Shown here piece by piece: positions 1 through 7,590 of a DNA stretch of 36,014 nucleotides. Made by a program: the position numbers and the translations under genes. Origin of the DNA: Nymphaea colorata (lineage: Eukaryota; Streptophyta; Magnoliopsida; Nymphaeales; Nymphaeaceae); contig NW_022204579.1 of assembly GCF_008831285.2 (NCBI RefSeq), positions 1 through 36,014 of the forward strand, written 5' to 3'. The notes beneath the pieces were generated by a model. It did not search any database and had not been told where the DNA came from. It saw only the letters and a program-made list of their open reading frames with translations. Numbering within the stretch: the first letter of the stretch is position 1; each line of letters begins with the position of its first letter.

Positions 1-54
1 CCCAACCCCCAACCCCAACCCCAACCCCAACCCCAACCCCAACCCCAACCCCAA
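1..54. repeat. Left telomere, C4A2 repeats
   Basis: Uninterrupted CCCCAA repeats, except for one C5 unit near the very end. The repeats stop at TTTAAT. Together with the G4T2 repeats at the right end, this shows a complete linear macronuclear chromosome. The repeat is the kind known from Tetrahymena and other oligohymenophorean ciliates, not the C4A4 type of hypotrichs. Confidence 0.97.
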
Positions 55-111
55 TTTAATATCTTTGCAACTGTATATGGAAAAATGGAAGGTTGACGTA
101 TAGAAGATCAG

Positions 112-1118
112 TCAGCCAATTTCACGCTTGAGGAGGAGCGCTTCCAGGTAGTGCATGAGTTCCTTGGGGTACTTCTCCAGCATCACCGCTCCGTCGACCA
201 AACTCAGCTTGCCGTCCTGCTCCTCCAGGTAGTACTCCAGACCGCTCCTGTCCTCCTTCACCGTGAAGCGGATCCTCTTCACTCCCGCCACCCTCCGCTC
301 CACCTGCTGGGGCTGCACCACCACTGGCTCCTGCTGTGGCTCCGGTGGCCTGACGTTCACCAGTTGGGAGGGGGGAGGCGATGGTGGCTTTTGCAGGCTA
401 GCCTGAACTGGAGCTGTTGCAGTTGCTGTGTTGGTGCGCTACGTTGCACCTGCTGCGGTTGGGACTGCGTGGTGAGTTTGCTGACACTGTTTGGCTTGTT
501 CTTCGGGACGGCGTCGTAGCGTAGGATGCTGACCGGCTTGAAGATTTTGCTGCTGGTGGGGCGCTCCTCGCTGGCCTGGGGAAGGCTGGGCGAGCTGGTG
601 AAGCTGAGGTCGATCTTGTCGCTCTCCTGGTGGGCGAGACTCTCCTCGATGTTGGGCATGGGCGAGGTTTTCTATCTGGTCTGCCATCCCCGCCGCTCCT
701 TCCAGCTCATCTCCTTGTCCTCCTCGAACTCGTTGGGCAGTTTCCAGGTAACGCTGTTGGTGGGTTTCTGCGTTTTCTGCGGTTTTGCGGGGTGGTGATG
801 ATGTTGCTGCGGGAAGACTCATTGGCTTATTTGCGCTTGTTGCGTTTGGCAGGCTGCGAGTTGGTTTGCTCCTCGTCGGAAGCGATGGAGGAGACCTGTT
901 GGGAGCCTGCGCTTGGGTCTTTTTCAGCCTTGTGGCGGTCATTGTACTTGCGAATGAGTGGCGAATGTAGGGCAGGCTGCGCGAGTATTCCCAGTGGCTT
1001 CGCTTTCGGGGTAGTTCTTCCACTTGACGAGGTAGTAGACCTTGCCCTGGATGAGTCTGCGGTCGAGCACCTCCTCCACGTCGTAGAAGGTGAGGTCGGG
1101 GGCTTGTTCCTGCGACAT
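112..1118 (-). CDS. HP1-like chromodomain protein, next to the telomere
   Basis: The protein starts MSQEQAPDLTFYDVEEVLD. Residues from about 10 form a chromodomain (EEVLDRR...GKVYYLVKWKNYPESEAT then WEYSRSLPYI), the module that reads methylated histone H3. A lysine/arginine-rich nuclear-localisation-like stretch (QPAKRNKRKEANESSR) follows, then a proline/glutamine-rich linker. The C-terminal segment (VKRIRFTVKEDRSGLEYYLE ... YPKELMHYLEALL) could be a divergent chromo-shadow domain. The stop is TGA at 112-114, 57 bp inside the telomere repeats. The frame changes inside the chromodomain between EAT and WEY, just after it near 950, and again near 830-800 and 360-450. No GT-AG 20-mer fits the first two, so one base appears to be missing there. 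The start is 57 bp from the divergent gene at 1176. The chromodomain call is solid; gene integrity is not. Confidence 0.75.
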
Positions 1119-1175
1119 TATATAAAAATGAACTTGCCTGCGAATTGCAATACTATATTACAATTATATCGTTAG

Positions 1176-2201
1176 ATGGCCTACCGCGATCCCTACGCCC
1201 GACCCAACGACACCTACAACTCCATTCGCGAGCAAGTCGATCCCACCTCCCTCCAGCTGCACCGGCCCTCGAACACCTACGTGCCCACGCAGCCCAGAAT
1301 CGATAACTCGCCACAACCGCGCTGGCAGGCCGACAACTCCCAGCGCCGCTCCTTCCAGGTGGACGCCTCCAAGAAGAGCGAAATCAAGCACCGCATCAAG
1401 GAGATCATCGACCTGTGCAAGGGGGAGAATCGGCCGTCCACAACGAGATGGCCGGCGTCATCCGCGAGGAGCAGGAAGTGCTCAACCTGCTCGGCAGGAC
1501 CGACCACGAGAACTTCCGACCCGCTCCCACCACCTCCCACTACACGCCCAACCGCGAAGACCACTCCTCCTCCCTCCAGAGGGACATCAAGTCGATCATC
1601 CTCCAGAACGGCCACATCCAGCTCCCCGAGTAGGCACTGCAGCTGGTCAACGAGATCGAACGGAGGGCGCTCGCCGAGATCGAAAAGGTTAAGGCGGAGC
1701 TCAGCCAGGAGCGCAAGAGGAACAGCGAATTGTAAAAGGAATTGGCCTACTTCCGGTCCCAGGGAGCGCCAGGAGGAGGATACGAGGCAGAACTCAGATC
1801 CAAAGTGGCTACCTCGAGGACCTGCTGGAACAGCAACGCACCAGCGGAACCACTGGCGGCATCGACTTTAACGCCCTCTACGCTCAGGGAGAAGCTATCC
1901 GGCAGGAAACGCTGCGGCTGCTCCGTCTCAAAGAGGCCAAACGTACCTTTTCTTACACTTAGTTGGCTCCTACGACGACGAGGAGAAGCGGCACTTGCGT
2001 GAGGAGGTGGAGAGGCTGCAGCGCAAAGTATAGCAACTGTAGCACTAGCGGGGCGGACGCGCCAGCAAGCCTTCCTACGAGGTGATCAACGAGGAATACT
2101 CGCCAATCGCTCCCGCCTACAAGCGCTCAAACTCCAACAGAAACTCAGCCAACGAGTACGAGAGCCTGGTGATGGAGATGCGCAAAATCACAGCCAATTG
2201 A
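1176..2201 (+). CDS. Coiled-coil protein of unknown family
   Basis: The start is MAYRDPYARPNDTYNSIREQ and the stop is TGA at 2199-2201. The N-terminal third is polar and proline-rich. The rest is strongly helical (ALQLVNEIERRALAEIEKV; LREEVERLQRKVEQLEHE), and in-frame TAG/TAA read as Glu completes the heptads. A 20-nt GT-AG intron at 1943-1962 joins RLKEAK to LGSYDDEEKR. Two further frame changes, near 1421 (a run of five G) and near 1806, each behave as one missing base. Restoring those frames gives DLCKGGESAVHNE and RSK-x-GYLEDLLEQQ. The gene is head-to-head with the chromodomain gene, 57 bp apart, so the two probably share a promoter. No family was recognised; a cytoskeletal or basal-body role is only a guess. 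Confidence 0.7.
1943..1962 (+). other. 20-nt spliceosomal intron
   Basis: GTACCTTTTCTTACACTTAG. Removing it joins GCCAAAC to TTGGCTCC and continues the coiled-coil frame to the TGA at 2199. Unspliced, the frame is lost. Confidence 0.75.
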
Positions 2202-2208
2202 TTAATAC

Positions 2209-2256
2209 CATTAGTAGTATCACCCATTAGTTGTATCACCCATTAGTAGTATCATC
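2209..2256. repeat. Short tandem repeat, 16-bp period
   Basis: Three near-identical copies of CCATTAGTAGTATCAC (one has TTG for TAG), followed by degenerate TATCATCCA pieces to about 2290. The repeat sits in the 165-bp gap between the coiled-coil gene and the CFAP77-like gene. No function is visible. Confidence 0.7.
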
Positions 2257-2366
2257 CAAGTATCATCCATACCCATCACTACAATACCATACACAATACC
2301 CTACAGGCCATACGAGGCAGGCAAATGCAATATGTGCATTTTCTGCATATTATAACTGAATTCTAG

Positions 2367-3042
2367 ATGTCGAGGAAGGAAAACATTCTCCTGCAGAAGT
2401 CAGAACTAGGCAAGAACAAACCAGGCTTCCACCAGCTTCCCAAGGAGGACCACGTCTACGGCAAGGCCCCAGTCAAGGACCAGTACGGCGCCCGATAAGG
2501 TAACGCATCGACGATTCAGTTGTTTCCGGATGGCAGCAGCACACCGTCTCCAGCGTCAAAGAGCCAGAGAAGAACTTGTAGCCATGAACAAGGAAGGAGT
2601 GAAGCACGGATGCGTCGACTCCAAAGTAGCCATCACCCTAAGCAGCAAATCACGAACTTTCGAAAGGACAACGAGATCAAGGTAAAGGTGAAATAGGGCC
2701 AAAAATACTATGGAGTTCCATTCCTAACTAGTAGTTCGTATACGGCATCCCCAATCGGTAGCTCCACAATAATTTAGCCCCTCTACTCCCATCAAGAACG
2801 TGATATGCAACACATACGCCGAGCAGTAGCTGTAATTGAAGCGGGAAAGGACGCAGTCATAAAGCTGCTGCAGTAGGACAGCAAGAAATCCCCACCCAAG
2901 GTGGAAGTGCCAGTGAGACAGGCCAAATCGTCCAACAACAAAAGAAGGAAGTGGAAGGACATGAGTTCAAGCTGTCCAAGTTCAAGAACGTGGAATCGAA
3001 AGTGAAACCGCTGATGGCCAATCCAACGTCAAACAGCAATGA
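2367..3042 (+). CDS. CFAP77: CFAP77-like ciliary microtubule inner protein
   Basis: CFAP77 is a protein of the doublet-microtubule lumen in cilia. The match to the family pattern runs in order. An N-terminal LLQKSELGKNKPGFHQLP is followed by HVYGKAPVKDQYGAREVV and then SGWQQH. Next come AMNKEGVKHGCVDSK, NFRKDNEIKVKV, and a YGIPNRPSTP motif followed by IKNVICNTYAEQELELKRE. The C-terminal end is HEFKLSKFKNVESKVKPL. Four 20-nt introns (2500, 2626, 2715, 2758) are needed, and splicing them rebuilds the family motifs; for example NR joins PSTP across the last one. Two remaining frame changes, near 2570 and 2860, act as single missing bases. The C-terminal end is uncertain: the TGA at 3040-3042 is one frame off, while the current frame would run on antisense to the next gene. 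The call rests on remembered family features, not a search. Confidence 0.75.
2500..2519 (+). other. 20-nt intron 1 of the CFAP77-like gene
   Basis: GTAACGCATCGACGATTCAG. Splicing joins YGARE to VVSGWQQH, a conserved stretch of the family. Confidence 0.8.
2626..2645 (+). other. 20-nt intron 2 of the CFAP77-like gene
   Basis: GTAGCCATCACCCTAAGCAG. Splicing joins GCVDSK to QITNFRKDNEIK. Confidence 0.8.
2715..2734 (+). other. 20-nt intron 3 of the CFAP77-like gene
   Basis: GTTCCATTCCTAACTAGTAG. It contains a TAAC branch-point-like core and joins KYYG to FVYGIPNR. Confidence 0.7.
2758..2777 (+). other. 20-nt intron 4 of the CFAP77-like gene
   Basis: GTAGCTCCACAATAATTTAG. Splicing joins GIPN to RPSTPIKNV and so restores the family's PSTP motif. 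Unspliced, the frame reaches TGA. Confidence 0.85.
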
Positions 3043-3124
3043 TCATCTTTCACATCATCTCAACTACCATAACCTATCCCACCCTGTATATCTTCCACAT
3101 GTTTATTGCAATAGGACGAGAATA

Positions 3125-3667
3125 TCAGTGGGCGTTGCCCTTCTTGTCGACCTTCTTGGCGATGTACTTGTTGAACTGGTCCCAGCTGATCTCCTTCTTA
3201 CCGAAGCCTGCCACGTTGTTGACCACCTCCTGGATCTCCTCGTCCGTCAGGTTGTACTTCAGCTGGTCGGAAATCCTCCTCAGGTCCTCCACAGTCAGCG
3301 ATTACTTCTGATCGGGATCCACCAACGCGAACATGGCTCTCCTGCCGGCCTCGTTGAAGGGACTGCCTATCTTTTCAGTGATGAGATGGAGGAAGGTTTC
3401 GAAGTCGACCCACTCTCCAGCAAGGTCCTTATTGACTGCACTGAGAGCGTCGAAGATGAGCTTGAACTTGCGGTCGAAGCCGAGCGTCCTGGCGGTGTTG
3501 AGGATGTCGGAGACATCGCAATGCCTGCGGTTGTCACAGTAGAGGTTGAACATCTCGAAGAAGTCCTCGCAGTGCTCGCGACTGAAGACCGGATTCTTGG
3601 TCACGATCTCCCTGGCGAAGACAGTCTTCCTGTCCTTCTCAGCCAACTCCTTGCGACTGTGCATCAT
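3125..3667 (-). CDS. Centrin/calmodulin-like EF-hand protein
   Basis: An intact 180-aa frame from tandem ATGs (MMHSRKELAEKDRKTVF) to TGA at 3125-3127, with no intron needed. The helix-loop-helix layout is that of centrin or calmodulin. The C-terminal half is clearest: FALVDPDQKESLTVEDLRRI, then LKYNLTDEEIQEVV, then KKEISWDQFNKYIAKKV. Most Ca-binding loops are degenerate. The third has Asp at positions 1 and 3 but Lys at 5 and Glu (from TAA) at 6, so calcium binding may be weak. Small axonemal EF-hand proteins such as DRC8/EFCAB2 types are an alternative. It converges with the CFAP77-like gene and lies 142 bp downstream of the larger EF-hand gene on the same strand. Confidence 0.8.
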
Positions 3668-3809
3668 CGTAACGGATTTATTGTTATAATCGCACAGCGT
3701 AAAGCCATCACATATACTTTATTCGCATGTATCAGCACACAGAGAAAGAATAGAGGAAACATGGGATTATAGTGTGGTGATGGAAATAAAAGAAGCTTAA
3801 TTATCAGTG

Positions 3810-6051
3810 TCACTAATTCCTTTAGATTTAGAACTAAAACTCGCCCAGCAACTGGCTCACCCTCTCGAACTCCTCACTGCTCTTCACCAGGTAGAAGTGC
3901 CAGTAGGTCAGCTTGTGCCTATTGCTGAAATCCGCCCCCTCGAACAACCTACATCGAACAGTAATTACCTCCACAACTACTAGGAAACCTACTACAGGTT
4001 GTCGACCTAGGCCTACTCGATTTGGCTGAGGAAGGCGGAAACGTCCTCCCGACCCACGTGGCCCTTCTGGTCGATGTCCAGCAAGTCGTAAACGCCGTTG
4101 ATGGATCGGTCATCGTGGGGGTAGCTGCTGCCATGCTATTCGTTGTATCTTTAGTTGATGGTCTGCGCCAAATCCGGCAAGCAGAGCTCTTCCTCTTTCC
4201 CCAGGGACAGCTATCGCTTGAAGATTTGCTTCAGAGCCTAGCCGTGCTCATGCCTGTTGAGGATAGCCATGAGTGCTCGGACTGCGATGAAGGGATTCAT
4301 CTCTGCTGCCTCCATGAGCGACTCCAGGAAGTCCTCAATGCTGAAGTTTGGGGGATTTTCTCTTCGATGAGTCCGTGGAAGGTGTGCTGGGCGGGGATGA
4401 CCGGCAGGGCAGGCTGCGAGGGTGCCTGCAGTGAGGAAAAGGCGGTCTTGTGGTCCTGCGAGTTGGCGAAAGTCTCAAAGTGGGTGTAGTGGAAGTTCTC
4501 CTCCTTCTGGCCCTAGGATTTCTTGTTTGAATCTTGATCTCGGGAAGATGTATCCGCTATCCTCCTACTTTTTGATAGAGATCTGCTCCTTGGTGGTTGT
4601 CTGTCCTTGGCTTGGTCAGCTCGAGGACGGTCTGCTCGGTATGGTTAGTAATCGATTCTGCCAGATTGGAATGGACGTTTGATTGCGTATTGGACTTGTG
4701 GTTGGAGTCTCCTCGATATTTGAGGAAATTCCTGCATTAATTGAGCAGTTATTGCGGAGTAAACAAGTTCTCCTCACTCTTTCTGGTATCTTCAATGCGT
4801 GAGAAGCTGGACCTGTTGGCTACAGCCTCTTCAGTCTCTTTGAAATTGGACTCCTTCAGTTTGAAATTGACGATGGTTGGATCCACCCATTTGCTGGTCA
4901 CCGTTTCCTTCTGCTCGTAGAGGTTGGAGCTGGAGAGGTTGGACAGGTTGGAGTATGTTCCTTCCTTGATGGAGAGGCTGATCGGATTCTTGATGCCTTG
5001 GGAGATATGGGAATAGTACTAGTTGTGCTGTTCCGAGAGAGGAGTGACTGACTTCTCAGATGTGCCGTAGAAGTGACGATCGAAGATACTGTCGTCTCTT
5101 TACTCGGATGGAATGCTCTGCTTCTGACGCGATCGCTAGCAGAAGTTCAGGTTCAACTATTGGGGCTCTTCCTGGCTGTGCTGGTATTGGTAGAGGACTT
5201 GCTTGGCTTTCTTCTAAAATTACCAAGGACCTGGCTTCATAGTTGGCAGTTATTGCGTGGACTTGTTTTTCTCCTTGTTGAAATCGTTGAGGAAGGTGAG
5301 ACTATCTCCGAGGTTTTTGGTGGGGATGAAGTTGTTGTGCATGGCAGCGCTTCTGCCTGCAAACTTATTCTAAACTGAGTCAAAGAATTGCTCCTGGAGA
5401 GGCTTGATCCTTTGGTACTAAGGCTGCCTGATGCCTTCGTTCTCATGGCGGCCCTGGCGCGCACTGGTGACGTTTTCGCTTTCGCGTTCCTCGATGACAT
5501 CCTGACTCAGCTTCTGCCTGAGCAGGTCCTGGAAGTGGCGCAGACTGCTGTTCATGTTGAGGTGGTTCGGCGCATGCTATTGCGAGCGGTTGATGCGACC
5601 GCTGCTCCTGCCCAGCTCGGTGCTGGTGGTGGGTTTCAGGGGATGCTTGAGAGTGCTCTGAGACGGTTTGGGGGGATTGTTAGTTCTCTTGGGTTCGGGG
5701 AAGGAGATTTGGGAAGTGAGGGTCTCTTTGAAGCGCGCCAGCTGTTCGCTCTTGAGTTTGCTCTTGGTCTGCTGGACGTACTTGCGCAGCCTGGTCTGGA
5801 GGTGCTGCAGTTCTAAGTGGTGCGGAAGGTACGCGACTGTCGGGGGAAGAGTTTGAATATGTCCAGGAGTTCCTGGTTGCAGTTTTTGATTTAATTGCGG
5901 ATGAAGAGTCGGTCCTCCCTGAGGATCTCTGAGTGGATGGGACATTACGGGTGCATTTGTCGAGAGTAGCCATGAGTGCGACGTGCTAATTCTTGGGTTG
6001 TTGAAGCGACCTGCGGTGCTATTGCGGGGGCTCGAATTTGAATTTGTTCAT
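3810..6051 (-). CDS. Large EF-hand protein, multi-exon
   Basis: The start is MNKFKFEPPQEHRRSLQQP and the stop is TGA at 3810-3812. Three 20-nt introns (5929, 5813, 3949) join the open frames. The N-terminal part has helical stretches (ILREDRLFIRNEIKNCNQEL; LRKYVQQTKSKLKSEQLARF). A long polar middle follows (NNFIPTKNLGDSLTFLNDF; YSNLSNLSSSNLYEQKETV). The C-terminus has IEDFLESLMEAAEMNPFIAV, then a good EF-hand loop DIDQKGHVGRED with Asp 1, 3 and 12 and Gly 6, then a degenerate hand (ADFSNRHKLTYW). Many Glu residues are encoded by TAA/TAG. The frame changes once between about 4340 and 4760 (net +1 or two introns), and I could not place that. Truncated copies of its 5' end recur at 10866 and 16972. 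No family recognised; a ciliary or calcium-sensing role is inference. Confidence 0.75.
3949..3968 (-). other. 20-nt intron, last intron of the EF-hand gene
   Basis: On the minus strand, GTAATTACTGTTCGATGTAG. Splicing joins EVSEELWR to LFEGADFSNRHKL and carries the frame to the TGA at 3810. Confidence 0.85.
5813..5832 (-). other. 20-nt intron 2 of the EF-hand gene
   Basis: On the minus strand, GTACCTTCCGCACCACTTAG. Splicing joins FKLFPRQS to QLQHLQTRLRKYVQQ. The same 20-mer is kept in the truncated copies at 10.9 and 17.4 kb. Confidence 0.85.
5929..5948 (-). other. 20-nt intron 1 of the EF-hand gene
   Basis: On the minus strand, GTAATGTCCCATCCACTCAG. Splicing joins LMATLDKCT to QILREDRLFIRNEIK. 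Confidence 0.85.
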
Positions 6052-6456
6052 CCGTTAATAATAATGCAAATCATGGATATGCAAGATGTCTAAGGATTCG
6101 AAAACGATGCTCCAATAAATGATAATTGATAAAGGATATTATTTGGAGTTTATTAGGATGGAATTCAGCTTCAATCCTCGTTTAGTTGCAAAAAAGGAAT
6201 GAATTTTATGTTTTAATATCCGTAATGTAGGCTCAACCAGAATAAACCTGAGATTATGCATAAATGGGAAGATAGCTGCCCATCATCTTTAGCAGGATGC
6301 TCCTCTGAGGGTTTTTGTTATTATCTTCGACAAATTACCATGAGAAATTAAGTTGATAAAAGAAAATAATTTTAACTTTATCAAGAGTAAGCAGTAGATA
6401 TTGTTGATAATTAATGATTGTTTTCATCTTGGCTTGTATAAATGATCAGATCTTCA
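6052..6456. other. Gap before the array, no gene seen
   Basis: AT-rich sequence. The first part (CGTTAATAATAATGCAAATC) resembles the stretches after the truncated EF-gene copies at 17.65 and 11.23 kb, so it probably belongs to the duplicated block. I see no coding signal. Confidence 0.5.
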
Positions 6457-7061
6457 TCATGCCAGCTTAATGCCTTCCAGCAGGTATTTGTTTTTTCTCC
6501 TTTCCTCCAAAGTTTAAGCGAATTATTCGATGACGGCTTGCTCACGAGGGGCAAAGTCATTCTTGTTCAAGCTCGAGACGGAATAGCTATACAATGTTAG
6601 CTGTTTGTCCCCGGATTCCAAGTTTCTTACTTTTTTAGCCATCACAAAATACCTTAAGTAGGCGATTTTGTCTGTTTAACGCCCTGGGAAGTACTTTTCG
6701 TACAAGGAGGATAGTTAGATATCATCTGCAATAGCCTGAATCCTGGCTTATTCTTCAAAGAGAACTTTGACAGCTTGGACATAACGTGGATCAATATATT
6801 TCTTGATTTCCACTTCAGCCAAGTACCAATCCTCCCATTCACAATCTTTTTAGCTGGAGGGCGTCAAATCAATGATCATCTTTTCATCAGCTCTCTTACC
6901 TTATGTTTTGGGTAAAGATTCTTGTCTTAGTTTATATCCTTTTTTATTTAATTGGCAGCCTTCTAAAGGAAAAGTGCCGTTTCCAGAATTCTTTTGTCAT
7001 CTTTGGTAATTTATTCCTCCTATTCTTTGTTCTTTTTGATGCTCACCAATTTCTGTCCCAT
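6457..7061 (-). CDS. Unit 1 small MGQ protein, protease partner
   Basis: About 195 aa, starting MGQKLVSIKKNKEEEEE and ending LEGIKLA at TGA 6457-6459. It shares the family pattern of all four units: MGQ start, then (D/E)LTPSS..DCEWE at about residue 75, LFEEEA at about 105, EKYFPG at about 125, then YLRYF and a conserved LYSYS/LYGYS stretch. LFEEEA uses TAA for its last Glu, while unit 2 has GAG there. The frame breaks once; either the 20-nt GT-AG at 6880-6899 is an intron or one base is missing. MGQ suggests N-myristoylation, but position 6 is not the small residue the enzyme prefers. No signal peptide or membrane segment. Family and function are unknown. It is divergent from the protease gene at 7591 with a 529-bp shared upstream region. 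Confidence 0.75.
6880..6899 (-). other. Possible 20-nt intron in the unit 1 small gene
   Basis: On the minus strand, GTAAGAGAGCTGATGAAAAG. It is GT-AG and exactly 20 nt, and removing it restores the frame. However, units 2 and 4 have coding sequence of about the same length here, so a single missing base next to AAAAG would explain the frame equally well. Confidence 0.45.
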
Positions 7062-7529
7062 TTAATCTATTTATTATATAATCTTTTGAACCTTGGTTTA
7101 AGAGTTTTTCCAAGATACAACTGTTCCCGAGAAAAAAACATTTAATAAAGGGGCAAGGGATGCGCAGAATCTTGCGGGCTGCAGAATGATCCTACTCTTA
7201 TATCTCGATCTTGGATGGTGTTAGCATGAAAAGGGGGGTGATCATGTCAATTTTATCGATGATAAAAAGGTATTCCTGAAAAAACTTCATGGTTTTCTCC
7301 ACTCTTGGTCTATAAGGGTAAAATATAGTCGTTATTAATATGAGGTGATGAATTCCTTTTGCATTTTTTTTACATTTTACAGATATAGTTGCAAGAATAG
7401 ATTTGGGAAATTGTGAAGGAAAATCGATTAAAAAAAATGTTATCATCTTTCATAATTAACCGTATTAGCTCCTCATAATCAACATAAAAAGCAGTTTCCT
7501 TCGACCAAAATTTGCTAATTTGTTATTAC

Positions 7530-7580
7530 GGGCAAGATATCCTCGATATTTATTGCTAGCCCCTCAATAGATATATAATC
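7530..7580 (+). promoter_or_regulatory. Conserved element upstream of unit 1 protease
   Basis: GATATCCTCGATATTTATTG, then a short spacer and TATATAATC, ending about 10 bp before the ATG. The same order of motifs occurs before the protease of units 2, 3 and 4. The 7062-7590 region is otherwise AT-rich without a convincing gene and should hold promoters for both divergent genes. Confidence 0.5.
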
Positions 7581-7590
7581 ATTTCATAGC

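Noticed and set aside
1359-1378. A 20-nt GT-AG candidate intron in the coiled-coil gene
   Set aside because: Removing it destroys a good helix (KSEIKHRIKEIIDLCK). A missing G in the run at 1421 explains the frame better.
2951-3772. Long plus-strand open frame across the centrin-like gene
   Set aside because: Only its first part belongs to the CFAP77-like C-terminus. The rest is antisense to an intact EF-hand gene and has no family features.
5211-5230. A 20-nt GT-AG candidate intron on the minus strand in the EF-hand gene
   Set aside because: Splicing it leads to TGA within about 50 codons and abandons the well-composed frame with TYSNLSNLSSSNLYEQKE.
5388-5816. Plus-strand frame rich in Leu and Val (also at 17022-17426)
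   Set aside because: It is the antisense of the EF-hand gene and of its duplicate. The minus strand gives the spliced, family-consistent protein.
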